64,000 nucleotides of DNA, taken from an uncultured Lachnospiraceae bacterium. GTDB taxonomy: Bacteria; Bacillota; Clostridia; Lachnospirales; Lachnospiraceae. Shown piece by piece: positions 1 to 9,282 of this stretch. Where the stretch lies: the NCBI GenBank assembly GCA_910589075.1, contig CAJUSK010000007.1, forward strand, positions 1 through 64,000, read 5' to 3'. The position numbers and the translations under genes were made by a program. Position 1 is the first letter of the stretch. Every line of letters begins with the position of its first letter. The notes under the pieces were generated by a model that worked only from the letters and a program-made list of their open reading frames with translations, had not been told where the DNA came from and did no database searches.

Positions 1-23
1 AATGTTTTCGGCGATGTTTTCAG

Positions 24-97
24 CGTCGCTAAGAGGATTTGAACCTCCGACCTACCGCTTAGGAGGCGGTCGCTCTATCCAGCTGAGCTATAGCGAC
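24..97 (-). tRNA. tRNA-Arg (anticodon CCU)
   Basis: The minus strand folds as a complete 74-nt cloverleaf. The 7-bp acceptor stem pairs GTCGCTA with TAGCGAC, there is a D arm, an anticodon loop CTCCTAA giving CCU (decodes AGG), and a T arm containing GGTTCAAATCC. CCA is not encoded. It is transcribed toward the left edge, so its terminator lies outside the window. Two decayed copies of its 5' half lie just upstream at 171-207 and 281-306. Confidence 0.95.
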
Positions 98-170
98 AGT
101 TACAAAATCTATATTTAGTTTTACTTGTTACCTTTTTCCTTGTCCTCTTGGGCGAGTGTTTTAACACTTT

Positions 171-207
171 CTTAGGAGGCGGTCGCTCTATCCATCTGAG
201 CTACGGA
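171..207 (-). repeat. Partial copy of tRNA-Arg (5' half: D arm to anticodon loop)
   Basis: Bases 171-194 are identical to 58-81 of the intact tRNA-Arg (24 nt). After one mismatch, another 8 nt match. The copy covers the D arm, anticodon stem and anticodon loop. It lacks the T arm and the 3' acceptor strand, so it cannot be a functional tRNA. It lies in the same orientation as the intact gene. Confidence 0.8.
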
Positions 208-280
208 AACATATACCAAACTGTGCACAATCCGCGACTTCTCTTCTCCAGAAAATCCCCATTGCAGGTTCTCTCAGAAG

Positions 281-306
281 CCAGTCGCTCTGTCCGGCTA
301 AACTAT
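281..306 (-). repeat. More decayed second fragment of the tRNA-Arg 5' half
   Basis: This segment resembles the D-arm and anticodon-stem part of tRNA-Arg, sharing CAGTCGCTCT and TCC-GCT blocks at the same spacing, with several substitutions. It is a weaker match than the copy at 171-207. From 311 to 594 there is no gene; the only structure I see is the inverted repeat at 408-467. Confidence 0.5.
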
Positions 307-407
307 ACATACTCATATAAAAAACTTGCTAAAATAGTGTAACATATAAAATACAGAATGACAAGAGTGCAATTTACATTTTACAATCACAATCTTTTCA
401 ACGACTT

Positions 408-467
408 ACAGTTCACACGCAGCATTGCATTCATCATTTACCCAAACAATCGCCCCGTGTGAACTGT
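408..467. other. Perfect 12-bp inverted repeat, 36-nt loop
   Basis: ACAGTTCACACG at 408-419 is exactly complementary to CGTGTGAACTGT at 456-467. No T-run follows on either strand, so it is not a standard intrinsic terminator. It lies downstream of the DUF5107 gene stop and upstream of tRNA-Arg. It could be an operator, an RNA hairpin in the 3' UTR, or a recombination site; the sequence does not decide. Confidence 0.55.
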
Positions 468-594
468 ATCAATATCATTCCATATAACTAAGTTATTCCC
501 TCACATTTCAAAAGCAAAAATATACTTTTTCCACATCGTAACAATGACATTTTTCAGTCACCATCCATACGGTTGACACAATCCACCCCTTCTT

Positions 595-3500
595 TCAAGT
601 TTCCTTTTCTGAAATCTCCTCCAGCAATATTCTGCAATTCAAGTGAAATGGATCTGCCTGCAAAGTCTTTTTGAAAAATTCTGCCGCTTGTTCTTTATGG
701 CCCAGTCCCAGATGGCCCAATCCCATGACATAGTTGCAATGGGCTTTATTTTTCAGGGTAAAGTCTTCCTCATAAATCATAAAGTCCGGGAATGATACGG
801 CAAAATAATCTAATTTCACTATATCTCTCAAATGTTCTTCTCCAAAGTCAATCAGGCGGTACATCATGCGGTTTCCATCCCTCTTCCTGTCCAGACGATA
901 GAGGGACAAGCCCTGGTACAGAAGCATGTCCGCCGGCTGGTCATTGTAGAACATCATACCTGCCACTTCTCCTACACCCAGAGAAGCTCTGCCAAAAGAA
1001 GTTTCTGCCTCTTTCTTCCTGCCCAATGCATCCTGTACAAGTCCCAGATAATAATAGATATTGTTATCTTTGCTGCCTTCCAACTTTCCTTCACCCAGGT
1101 TTTCAGGATACAGAAGAGCCCGTTGCAGCAGTTCCTCCGCTTTTTCATAACATTTGTTCTTTATTTCCTGTTTTGCCAGTTGAATCAAAGATGTGATATA
1201 CTGGGCGGCTGCCTTTCCTTCTCCGCCTTCCCATGGATGGAACTTCCTGGTTGTCAGTATATGGAGTGCCTCCTCATACCTGCCGCTCAGATTCAACAGT
1301 GTTACATATTCAATACAGGCATCATCACGTTCCATAGCCGTTTCCTGATAAAGTTCATATTGTTTCAGTCTTTCTTCAACCGGAATACGGAACTTTTTGT
1401 ACAGTTGATCCAATTCAAAGAAGACTCTGCTGTCGCCTGTATCTAGTGAAAATGCCCTTTCCATTGCTGTCTTTGCTTCTTCTTTTCTGTCCATGTGATT
1501 ATAATAGGCCAGGGACAAATTCCGAAATACTGTAGGGAAACAGTTGTTATTTTTACTGCTTGTCTCCCAGTATTCCACTGCCTGTTCATATTGCTTTTTG
1601 TCATAATACAAATTACCCAGATAATAGGGCGCAAACGACGCCTGCGGCAAATGTTCCATGGCATCGGTCAGAACGGCAATATCTTCCAGTTGATTAGGAA
1701 AACAGCAGGTACAATCCGTCACCTCTGCAATCTGGTATTGTCTGTATACCGCTTCCCTGTCCGCGCCGCATTGACTCATATACCATGCTTTATAATATGC
1801 ATTCAAAGCACCCGTAGAAGGGCAATCTTCCAATATTTCCAACGCCTCCTCATAAAATCCCGCTTCTGCATAATCCATGGCTGTCCGCAGGTAGGTAGCG
1901 CTGTTATCCCGCATATGTGTACGAAGTGCACTGACTGCCTCTTCTCTTTCCTCTCCTTCCAGATAATAAAGTTGCTCTCTCCGGCTTACATAATCAAACG
2001 GATCGATGCGAATGCTTTCACTGATCCAGTTTTTTGCTTCCTGTTTCATACCTAATTTTCTGAGTATGGCAGCTTTTATGCCTCTGGCTTTCACATTGTG
2101 CCAGTTCTTTACCAGACCTTTGTCAATCAGATACAGGGCGTCTTTATAATTTTTGCGGATAGAAGCAATCACTGACAGATAATAAAATCCCATTTCCTGC
2201 TGCTCGCTGCTCCAACAGGCTTTATAAAAGACATCATAGGCTTCTTCATACCGCCTTTGATAAAAAAGGCAGAGGCCCAGTTTATACAGCGGTTCACTGT
2301 TATAAGGATTTGGGTTTTTCCAGGTTGATCGCTCAATCGCTCTGCGGAAATAACGCTCGCTTCCCCGGATATTTCCTCTGGACAGAAGAAGAGAACCATA
2401 GGCCGTGTTTATCCGTATATCTCCTTCATCACGTTTTAATCCTTCCAAATAATAAGGGTCAGGAAGGTAAGTTGCGTGTCTGTACTGTTCAATATGCAGT
2501 CCTGTGAGATACAATTCTTCTACAGTGGAAATTTCTTCCGGACTTTTAGCGGCTTTTGCAGGTTCCGGGAGAACCGGGATTTCTACTTTTTCCGGGGTAT
2601 AGGATACCAGTTGTTTTCCCTCACTGTTTCTCAGTGTCACTGTATATTCCTGCTCTCTTCCACCTTCGAGGCTGACTTCTTTTCTCCAGGGATGACATGG
2701 ATCTATATCTGCCTTTTCCTCAAAGATGATATTGCCATTATGGAAAACTGTAATCTCTGCCTCTTTCTGCAGAGCAGTGGTATATAAAATAATTATGCCC
2801 TCATTATTTTTTACAGAAAAATGTATGGCTCCGTCAATTGTAGCATTTTTTACATCCCCCACTGCTTTATAAGGCATAAAATACTGTCGAAAAGTCTTCT
2901 CCTCAAAAGGTTTGAGCCATGTGAAATCAGGCTGATTGTCGGTAAATACGCCTGTCATCAATTCAATATAAGGCCCGTCCTCATCCGTCAGATTTTTATC
3001 CCATGTCTTTCCGAAATCACCACAGCCCCATGTCCACTGTTTCTTTCCGGGAGAAATATGGTGATCTGCAATATGTAAAATACCGGCTTCCACACCATAA
3101 TCATAACCACCCACAAAATCATATGCTGACTTCTCTGCCATATAAGAAGTGGGAACAGGGATATTTTTATATCGGGAAATATCCACTCCTTCACTGTAAT
3201 CATGTTTATAATATACGCCAGTGGCAATAGGAAAACGGGATACATCCCTCTTTCCATGGTCCATCACCGCATGAACATCCGGGGGAAAAATAGATTTTGT
3301 ATGTTCATTCACCGGAACGGCGGGATTTGCCCACCAGAGGAATGTCTGTGGCATATTGGTCCGATTATAAAGCTGGCCAGTAATCTCGATATACGCCTTA
3401 TCCGGATACAGGGTAAATCTGGCAATGCCCTTTGTACCATACATCCGGTCCACATCATTGACAAGTACCGATACCGAACCGTCTTCCCCTTCCTCCAGAA

Positions 3501-3909
3501 TATGGTCTACTTCCATAAAAGTCGTGGGACGATGATGCTGAGGCCAGTTGAATTCAATGCCTCCGCTGATCCAGGGCCCAAGCAGACCCACAAGAGCCGG
3601 TTTGATTACATGATTGTAATATACAAAATCATATCCGTTTGTTTTATCATAGGCACGCTGTATCCTTCCACCCAGTTCAGGCAGAATCATGACTTTCAGA
3701 TACTGATTTTCCATAAATACCGCCTGATACTCTTTATCCTCTGCCGTGTCATATATCTTTTCGATTACTGGGTAAGGATATACTTTGCCGCTGCTGCCCT
3801 GATAGACTCTTTTCTCCAGAAACATGGGATTTTTATTAGGGCTTCCTGTCCGATAAGTGGGTATCGTCACCTTTTCCTCCCACACCTTTGCCGCCTGTAC
3901 CTGTTCCAT
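595..3909 (-). CDS. DUF5107 domain protein with C-terminal TPR repeats
   Basis: This 1104-residue cytoplasmic protein has no signal peptide or membrane segment. Residues 1 to about 440 form a beta-rich domain that I recognise as DUF5107, a galactose-mutarotase-like fold; it is rich in Trp and His, for example around PWISGGIEFNWPQHH. From about residue 480 to the end there are repeated helical TPR-type units such as YYLGNLYYDKKQYEQAVEYW. The ATG follows AAAGGAGG at good spacing. It is transcribed away from an AraC-type regulator and sits beside an AraFGH-like sugar importer and an aldose epimerase, so a role in sugar or glycoside use is likely. Family members are often called glycoside hydrolases, but I cannot point to proven catalytic residues here. 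Confidence 0.85.
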   Translation of the reverse strand: MEQVQAAKVWEEKVTIPTYRTGSPNKNPMFLEKRVYQGSSGKVYPYPVIEKIYDTAEDKEYQAVFMENQYLKVMILPELGGRIQRAYDKTNGYDFVYYNHVIKPALVGLLGPWISGGIEFNWPQHHRPTTFMEVDHILEEGEDGSVSVLVNDVDRMYGTKGIARFTLYPDKAYIEITGQLYNRTNMPQTFLWWANPAVPVNEHTKSIFPPDVHAVMDHGKRDVSRFPIATGVYYKHDYSEGVDISRYKNIPVPTSYMAEKSAYDFVGGYDYGVEAGILHIADHHISPGKKQWTWGCGDFGKTWDKNLTDEDGPYIELMTGVFTDNQPDFTWLKPFEEKTFRQYFMPYKAVGDVKNATIDGAIHFSVKNNEGIIILYTTALQKEAEITVFHNGNIIFEEKADIDPCHPWRKEVSLEGGREQEYTVTLRNSEGKQLVSYTPEKVEIPVLPEPAKAAKSPEEISTVEELYLTGLHIEQYRHATYLPDPYYLEGLKRDEGDIRINTAYGSLLLSRGNIRGSERYFRRAIERSTWKNPNPYNSEPLYKLGLCLFYQRRYEEAYDVFYKACWSSEQQEMGFYYLSVIASIRKNYKDALYLIDKGLVKNWHNVKARGIKAAILRKLGMKQEAKNWISESIRIDPFDYVSRREQLYYLEGEEREEAVSALRTHMRDNSATYLRTAMDYAEAGFYEEALEILEDCPSTGALNAYYKAWYMSQCGADREAVYRQYQIAEVTDCTCCFPNQLEDIAVLTDAMEHLPQASFAPYYLGNLYYDKKQYEQAVEYWETSSKNNNCFPTVFRNLSLAYYNHMDRKEEAKTAMERAFSLDTGDSRVFFELDQLYKKFRIPVEERLKQYELYQETAMERDDACIEYVTLLNLSGRYEEALHILTTRKFHPWEGGEGKAAAQYITSLIQLAKQEIKNKCYEKAEELLQRALLYPENLGEGKLEGSKDNNIYYYLGLVQDALGRKKEAETSFGRASLGVGEVAGMMFYNDQPADMLLYQGLSLYRLDRKRDGNRMMYRLIDFGEEHLRDIVKLDYFAVSFPDFMIYEEDFTLKNKAHCNYVMGLGHLGLGHKEQAAEFFKKTLQADPFHLNCRILLEEISEKET

Positions 3910-4039
3910 AATTACCTCCTTTGTAATCTTTTATAAATTTGATATAATTTTTCATCTGTTATTTCCTGTATTTTACCATTTCTGCCTGATAAATCATTAG
4001 TTTGATTTGCCTGTTCATTGTTAAAAATTGCTCTTTTTC

Positions 4040-4068
4040 TTGACTTTAAGTTACGGCATGATTATAGT
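4040..4068 (+). promoter_or_regulatory. Sigma-A type promoter of the AraC-family gene
   Basis: TTGACT at 4040-4045 and TATAGT at 4063-4068 are separated by exactly 17 nt and lie 32 nt upstream of the regulator's ATG. The DUF5107 gene is divergent, so the 190-bp gap holds control signals for both genes. Confidence 0.75.
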
Positions 4069-4099
4069 ATAGAGTAAAATATCTTGTTGGAGGAATGTC

Positions 4100-4951
4100 A
4101 TGCGTCCGATTGATAACGGTTGTTCTGAAAAATCCACTGTTTTTTTCTATACCCCTGGGGAATCATCCCGGCAGACTTTCTTTTATCCTCTCTGTGTGGG
4201 ACATTATTACTGTACAGACCAATATCTGGTACAGAGAAACAATTACAATAGTTTTCTCTTGATTTATATTAAAAAGGGAGAGGGATTTCTGGAAGTCAAT
4301 CATAAAAGATACGGATTCCATAAAGAAGATGTGGTTTTGGTAGACTGTTATAAACCCCATATATATGGAACCACAAAAGACAGTGAGATTTTATGGTTTC
4401 ATTTTGATGGTTCCACCAGCAGGGAATATGTAAATATGATCAACAATAATGTCGGCCCTGTCTGTTCCGTCCGCAACCTGATTTCGTTTGAAAAAGACCT
4501 CAACCGTATTCTCCTGATGATCAGCAGTGAATCTACGGTAAACGATGCCCTGTGCTCTTATTACATTGTCAAAATACTGACAGATCTGCTCCTGTGCAGT
4601 ACAAAGTTGCTGAAAGAAGAAAATACGCATTCAATAACAGAGGATATTATATCATACATTAACAATAACCCTTCCTGTAAGCTGTCTCTGGAAGAACTGG
4701 CTGACAGGGCAGGACTCAGTCCCTTCTACTTCACCCGCCTGTTTAAAAAAGAAACAGGATATACCCCCCACGAATACATTATTCTCAGCCGAATTAATAT
4801 TGCCAAATTTTATTTAAAAAGTACTACCTATTCTATTAAAGAAATCTGCTTTAACAGCGGTTTTTCTTCCGAGAGCAGTTTCTGTTCCACATTTCGCAGA
4901 GTATGTGGCATGACCCCCAGTGAATACCGGGTAGACAATGATGTAGATTGA
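4100..4951 (+). CDS. AraC-family transcriptional regulator
   Basis: The 283-residue protein has an N-terminal cupin-like sensing domain (about residues 30-110, with IYIKKGEGFLEVN and a downstream CYKPHIYG segment). Its C-terminal AraC DNA-binding domain (about 180-280) carries two helix-turn-helix units. The first contains LSLEELADRAGLSPFYFTRL and the second the usual signature ending near CGMTPSEYR. The start has a GGAGGAATGTC ribosome site. It lies between, and divergent from, the DUF5107 gene and convergent to the importer genes, so it probably controls this cluster in response to a sugar. The effector cannot be read from the sequence. Confidence 0.93.
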   Translation: MRPIDNGCSEKSTVFFYTPGESSRQTFFYPLCVGHYYCTDQYLVQRNNYNSFLLIYIKKGEGFLEVNHKRYGFHKEDVVLVDCYKPHIYGTTKDSEILWFHFDGSTSREYVNMINNNVGPVCSVRNLISFEKDLNRILLMISSESTVNDALCSYYIVKILTDLLLCSTKLLKEENTHSITEDIISYINNNPSCKLSLEELADRAGLSPFYFTRLFKKETGYTPHEYIILSRINIAKFYLKSTTYSIKEICFNSGFSSESSFCSTFRRVCGMTPSEYRVDNDVD

Positions 4952-5046
4952 ATCCAGGTAAACTTTTAAAGAAAATACCTTCACCCCATTACTTTACATG
5001 GAGCAACAACAGAAAGCATGCTTTGGAAATTTTCTTTGTCATAAAA

Positions 5047-5084
5047 AAGAACCAGAAATGCCACATATCACATTTCTGGTTCTC
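5047..5084 (-). terminator. Intrinsic terminator after the sugar-binding protein gene
   Basis: On the minus strand AGAACCAGAAATG pairs with CATTTCTGGTTCT and is followed by a run of six T. It ends the importer operon. The hairpin may also stop AraC transcripts coming from the left, but the T-run is poorer in that direction. Confidence 0.85.
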
Positions 5085-5107
5085 ATTGTGTTTACCGCAA
5101 TCTTCTC

Positions 5108-6193
5108 TTATTCAGCTGCTTTTCCCATAACATCTTTGTAGTTCTCAGGTGTACATACGGTGGCCGGCACTGCCGTTTCCTTCTCAATCTCTTTACCGTC
5201 TACAATATAATCGTACAGATTCTGAATTGCCGTAGCACCGATGGAATCAGCGGAAAAATAGCAGGATGCTTTCATACATACATCTTTTCCTGCATTCCAC
5301 TCATCCTTCGCCAGATAAGCGCCCAGTCCAATGACACAGGAATCTTTGTCCAGTCCTGCTGTTTCCAGCGCTCTGACAGCACCCATAGCGGACTCTTCGT
5401 TTGCAGACATAACAAGCCATTTTTTAATCTGCGGATTTGCTGTAAAGACAGCAGTAGCCGCCTGATTTCCTTTATCGGTGGTGCCATCGTTATCCCCATA
5501 GAAAATTCTGCTCTCATCAAAACCGGTCAGTTCCAGGAATTTATCTTTTTCTCCTTCTGTCCTGGGCACACAACTGGATACAGTATCCATTGTCAGGAAT
5601 AATACACCACACTCTTCATCATCAATCAGATTGTTGTCTTTTGCATACTGTGCCATCCATTCACCATTGGCAGCACCGATATTATAACCGTCGATTCCCA
5701 CCCAGGGAGCGATCTTTTCTCCGTTTACTTCCAATGCATCGTCCACTGCCACGACCGGTATACCGGCTTCCGTACATTTATCCACAACTGCCTGACTCAT
5801 GGTCTGATCCGGTACACAAATAATGATCCCCGATGCTTTTTCGGAAATAGCCGTATCAATAAATTTGAGACAGGTTTCCGGATTCATCTGTGCATCACAA
5901 TATACAAGTTCTCCACCCAATTCCTCCGTCTTTGCTTTTGCTGCATTGCCTTCATCAATAAACCATGTCTGATCCCCGGCTTTGTAAATGGCGTAGATTT
6001 TGCCAAATGTACCGCCGCCTGCCCCTTCCGCAGGAGCTGCCTCTTCTGTATCTGCAGATACCGACGCTTCCGCTTCCTGACCGCCATCTGCTGCCGGCTC
6101 GGCAGCCGGTGCTGTAGTATCCGCCGTCTGTCCGCAGGCTGTAAGCCCCATTGTCATTGCCGCGAGCAGTAAAGCTGCAACTGTCTTTTTCAT
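5108..6193 (-). CDS. araF: AraF-like sugar ABC transporter substrate-binding lipoprotein
   Basis: This is a 361-residue periplasmic-binding-protein type 1 sugar receptor. The start is the ATG at 6193 behind AAAGGAGGAAG; the open frame upstream of it is not coding. A lipoprotein signal ends in LTAC with the lipidated Cys at residue 20, followed by an Ala/Glu-rich linker. From memory of E. coli AraF, matching blocks are the CxPDxxxxxAVxxK helix, PVVAVDD, the RTEGEKDKF helix and WLVMSANEESAMGAVRA. This makes L-arabinose or a similar aldose the best guess. It is the last gene of the unit ATPase-permease-receptor, separated from the permease gene by 274 bp in which I see no gene. Family confidence is high; substrate confidence is moderate. 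Confidence 0.85.
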   Translation of the reverse strand: MKKTVAALLLAAMTMGLTACGQTADTTAPAAEPAADGGQEAEASVSADTEEAAPAEGAGGGTFGKIYAIYKAGDQTWFIDEGNAAKAKTEELGGELVYCDAQMNPETCLKFIDTAISEKASGIIICVPDQTMSQAVVDKCTEAGIPVVAVDDALEVNGEKIAPWVGIDGYNIGAANGEWMAQYAKDNNLIDDEECGVLFLTMDTVSSCVPRTEGEKDKFLELTGFDESRIFYGDNDGTTDKGNQAATAVFTANPQIKKWLVMSANEESAMGAVRALETAGLDKDSCVIGLGAYLAKDEWNAGKDVCMKASCYFSADSIGATAIQNLYDYIVDGKEIEKETAVPATVCTPENYKDVMGKAAE

Positions 6194-6467
6194 GTTCTCT
6201 TCCTCCTTTGTTAAAACATAATTTATTTTTGATTTATATATAACGGTGCATTTACTCGTCTGATATAAATAACAGGTAATATATTTTTGATATACTCTGT
6301 ATATCTGTTCCTGGTATCCAGTGCAGGCCCATATTTTCGCCTGAAACAACGCACCGCTTTATATCCATTTCTATTCTGTTTTACACCTTCAGTTACGAAT
6401 GCACATATCCGCCTCGATCATCTCTGCTGCCAAATCTCCGGCTTTCAAATAGTTTAAGTTTGTACTG

Positions 6468-7475
6468 TTATAAATTTTTCATACTGTCTGCCAACAGTTT
6501 CTTTTCCCGGTTGGTTTTTCTTACATAGTCGATTGTCAGAGCAGCCAGCAAAAGCAAACCCCTTGCCACATATTGCCAGAACGTGGGCACCTGCACCATG
6601 GTAAGCCCTGTGTTAAAAGCCTGAATCAATATGACACCCAGAAATGTACCAAACATATTGCCAATACCACCGTTAAAACTTACACCTCCAAGAATAACTG
6701 CTGTAATTGCATCAAATTCCAGATTGATACACGCTGCAGGCTGGCCCGAATTCATACGGGCGGCCAATATGGTTCCTCCGATAGCACAGAGAGAAGAAAT
6801 AATCAGATAGGAACTGTAAATAATCTTATTTGGCTTTAAACCAGCCAGACGGGCCGCATTGATATTACCCCCGATCGCATAAATACTTCTGCCAAATCTG
6901 GTTCTGGAAAGAATAAATCCAAATATTATAAATGCAATAATCAATAATAATACCGTTACCGGAATACCTTCGCTTCCACCGATTCTGGCTTTGCCAAGAT
7001 TGATAAATGTTTCATTTGTGACAGCTATAGGCTTACCATCACAGATAATATAAGCGATTCCTCTGAAAATTGCCTGCGTCACCAGAGTGGCTATAAAAGG
7101 TTGCAGCTTGATATTGGCGATCATCCATGCATTGAACAGACCGGCAATTGCCGCGACCAGGATTGTAATCACAAGCGATATTCCAAAATTGAATCCCCAT
7201 ACAGATGTGAGCAGTGCCGCCAATACACCGGAGAATGCTGCCACCGATCCGGGAGACAGATCATTCAGACCGGCTATAATCAAATACGTTTCACCAATTG
7301 CCACCAGACCTACCAGGCTGGCTGCCACAAAGACATTGATCAGATTGGTATAACTGAAATAATTTTTATTCAAACAAGTAAAAACACCTACTACAAGAAC
7401 CAGTGCGCAGAGAAGCACAATCATACTTCCATCTATTTTCCATTCTCTTTTCGTCTCTCTATTCTTCTGATCCAT
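6468..7475 (-). CDS. araH: AraH-like sugar ABC transporter permease
   Basis: This 335-residue membrane protein of the ribose/arabinose-type permease family (BPD_transp_2) has about 8-10 hydrophobic segments. Typical motifs are ISDGK-like AYIICDGKP, AIGGN-xxAARLAG near the middle, and SGQPA followed by AVILGGVSFNGGIG, the EAA-type loop that meets the ATPase. I chose the ATG at 7475 because GGAGG sits 5-6 nt before it; the TTG at 7487 lies inside that ribosome site. It forms the membrane channel with the ATPase encoded just upstream. Confidence 0.88.
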   Translation of the reverse strand: MDQKNRETKREWKIDGSMIVLLCALVLVVGVFTCLNKNYFSYTNLINVFVAASLVGLVAIGETYLIIAGLNDLSPGSVAAFSGVLAALLTSVWGFNFGISLVITILVAAIAGLFNAWMIANIKLQPFIATLVTQAIFRGIAYIICDGKPIAVTNETFINLGKARIGGSEGIPVTVLLLIIAFIIFGFILSRTRFGRSIYAIGGNINAARLAGLKPNKIIYSSYLIISSLCAIGGTILAARMNSGQPAACINLEFDAITAVILGGVSFNGGIGNMFGTFLGVILIQAFNTGLTMVQVPTFWQYVARGLLLLAALTIDYVRKTNREKKLLADSMKNL

Positions 7476-7528
7476 TTTTTCCTCCAATCAGTACATTTTC
7501 CCCTACAGGCAGGCCGTTTATAAAAAAA

Positions 7529-9049
7529 TTAACAAACTTTTTCTCTACTGCTCTCTCCTATCATAGCAAGACTGAGCAATACTTCTTCATTGGCCTCTTC
7601 TCTGCTGACTTCTCCTGTTATCTCCCGACCCTTCATAACAATGATCCTGTCAGAAAGCCCGATGACTTCCGGCAATTCGGAAGATATAAGAATCACACCC
7701 AATCCCTGCTTCGCAAATTCGCAGATCATATGGTAGAATTCCGATTTTGCACCAATATCAATTCCCTTTGTAGGCTCATCCAGTATGACTACTTTGGGAT
7801 TTGTCTCCATCCATCTTGCCACAATGGCTTTTTGTTGATTTCCACCGGATAATTCCACAATTTTCTTTTCCGCGTTAGGTGTCTTAATCTTAAAATGTTC
7901 AATTCCCCGGCGTTCCATTTCTTTTTCTTTCGTCCTGTTTACAATTCCAAGAGCAGAAGAATTCCGGCTGAGAGAACCAATGGTAATATTCTCTCCTACA
8001 CCCAGGTTAGACAAAATCCCCTGGGTCTTACGATCCTCCGGCACCATTACAATTCCATTTTTTTCTGCATCTCCCGGATCTCTGTTTTGAATTTTCTGTC
8101 CTTCCAGATAGATTTCACCGGATATAACCCGATCTGCTCCGATAATGCCCCGCATAATCTCTGTTCTTCCTGCACCTACCAAACCGGAAAAACCCAGGAC
8201 CTCCCCTTTTCTCAGGGTAAAACTGATCTCTTTTGTACATTCCGTTTTCAAATCTTTGACTTCCAGAAGCACATCTCCAATTTCTTTTTCTCTGTCCAAA
8301 CTATTATAGACATCTCCCAGATTCCTGCCTACCATTTTATGAATCAGTTCTTCTTCCGTAATTTCATGCACTCCATAAGTTCCCATATAGGCGCCATCTT
8401 TGAAAATGGCAATTTTATCCGTGATTGTCTGTATTTCTTTCATACGGTGAGATACATAAATGATCATTTTTCCCTCTTCCTTGAGTTTTCGAATGATCTT
8501 AAACAGACTGTCAATTTCCGAATCAGATAAAGAAGCGGTGGGTTCGTCAAAAGCAATCAGTTTCAGATTATCTCTGCTATAGGCTTTCATAATCTCCACC
8601 ATCTGCTGATAGGCAATGCTCAAATCCTTTACCATATCACCCGGTTTCATATCCAGACCAAAATCGTCTATAATCTTCTGTGTCCTTCTATATGCCTCTT
8701 TCATGTCAATCTGTTTTAAAAACCCTTTAACCGGAAGTCTCCCGAGAAAAATATTTTCTGCCACCGACAAATCCATCAAAATCTGCCGTTCCTGGTAAAT
8801 TACACTGATACCTGCTTCAATGGCTTCACTGGGATTGCTGAAATGTCTCTCCTTTCCGTCGATCAAATACTTTCCGTCCGTAGGTTGATAATCACCGTTC
8901 AATATTTTCAGCAATGTGGATTTTCCGGCTCCGTTCTCTCCCATAAAAGCAAGTACTTCCCCGCTTTCCACCCGGAAACAGATATCTTCCAGTGCTTTCA
9001 CACCAGGAAAATATTTTGTAATATTACAAAATTCGACACTGCTTGTCAA
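7529..9049 (-). CDS. araG: AraG-like sugar ABC transporter ATP-binding protein
   Basis: This double-ATPase subunit of about 506 residues belongs to the ribose/arabinose type. The first half has Walker A GENGAGKST, the Q-loop region IYQERQI and Walker B LIAFDEPTASL. The second half has the degenerate GLVGAGRTE P-loop usual for the family, the signature LSGGNQQKA and VILDEPTKGID. It ends SLAM-like, as E. coli AraG does. The start is uncertain: the GTG at 9058 overlaps the GGGAGG ribosome site, whereas the TTG at 9049 lies 8 nt after it, so I prefer TTG. It is the first gene of the importer operon and divergent from the epimerase gene. Confidence 0.88.
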   Translation of the reverse strand: MTSSVEFCNITKYFPGVKALEDICFRVESGEVLAFMGENGAGKSTLLKILNGDYQPTDGKYLIDGKERHFSNPSEAIEAGISVIYQERQILMDLSVAENIFLGRLPVKGFLKQIDMKEAYRRTQKIIDDFGLDMKPGDMVKDLSIAYQQMVEIMKAYSRDNLKLIAFDEPTASLSDSEIDSLFKIIRKLKEEGKMIIYVSHRMKEIQTITDKIAIFKDGAYMGTYGVHEITEEELIHKMVGRNLGDVYNSLDREKEIGDVLLEVKDLKTECTKEISFTLRKGEVLGFSGLVGAGRTEIMRGIIGADRVISGEIYLEGQKIQNRDPGDAEKNGIVMVPEDRKTQGILSNLGVGENITIGSLSRNSSALGIVNRTKEKEMERRGIEHFKIKTPNAEKKIVELSGGNQQKAIVARWMETNPKVVILDEPTKGIDIGAKSEFYHMICEFAKQGLGVILISSELPEVIGLSDRIIVMKGREITGEVSREEANEEVLLSLAMIGESSREKVC

Positions 9050-9282
9050 AAGCTGCACCTCCCGTCATCTCTTATCCTGTTATTCAAACGACACATTCCC
9101 TTTGGTCGTTTACCATAATTTTATTATAGCCATAACCTTTCCCTGTGACATTCTTATAAATTGCTGATTCATTATGAAATCTTGCTCTTATACTTACTTT
9201 TCCTTGCTTTCTTATTTTCAATCAGGTAAATTTTAAAATAGAAAAACACAATTTGCAGAAAGGATTACTTAATTAAAAATAA

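Noticed and set aside
148..342. Small plus-strand open frame of 64 codons
   Set aside because: It crosses both decayed tRNA-Arg fragments and has no ribosome site.
3202..3936. 244-codon plus-strand frame
   Set aside because: It lies opposite the DUF5107 gene, is Cys/His/Ile-rich without domain structure, and is a shadow.
4948..5130. 60-codon frame after the AraC-type gene
   Set aside because: It runs through the intrinsic terminator at 5047-5084 and into the araF end; no ribosome site.
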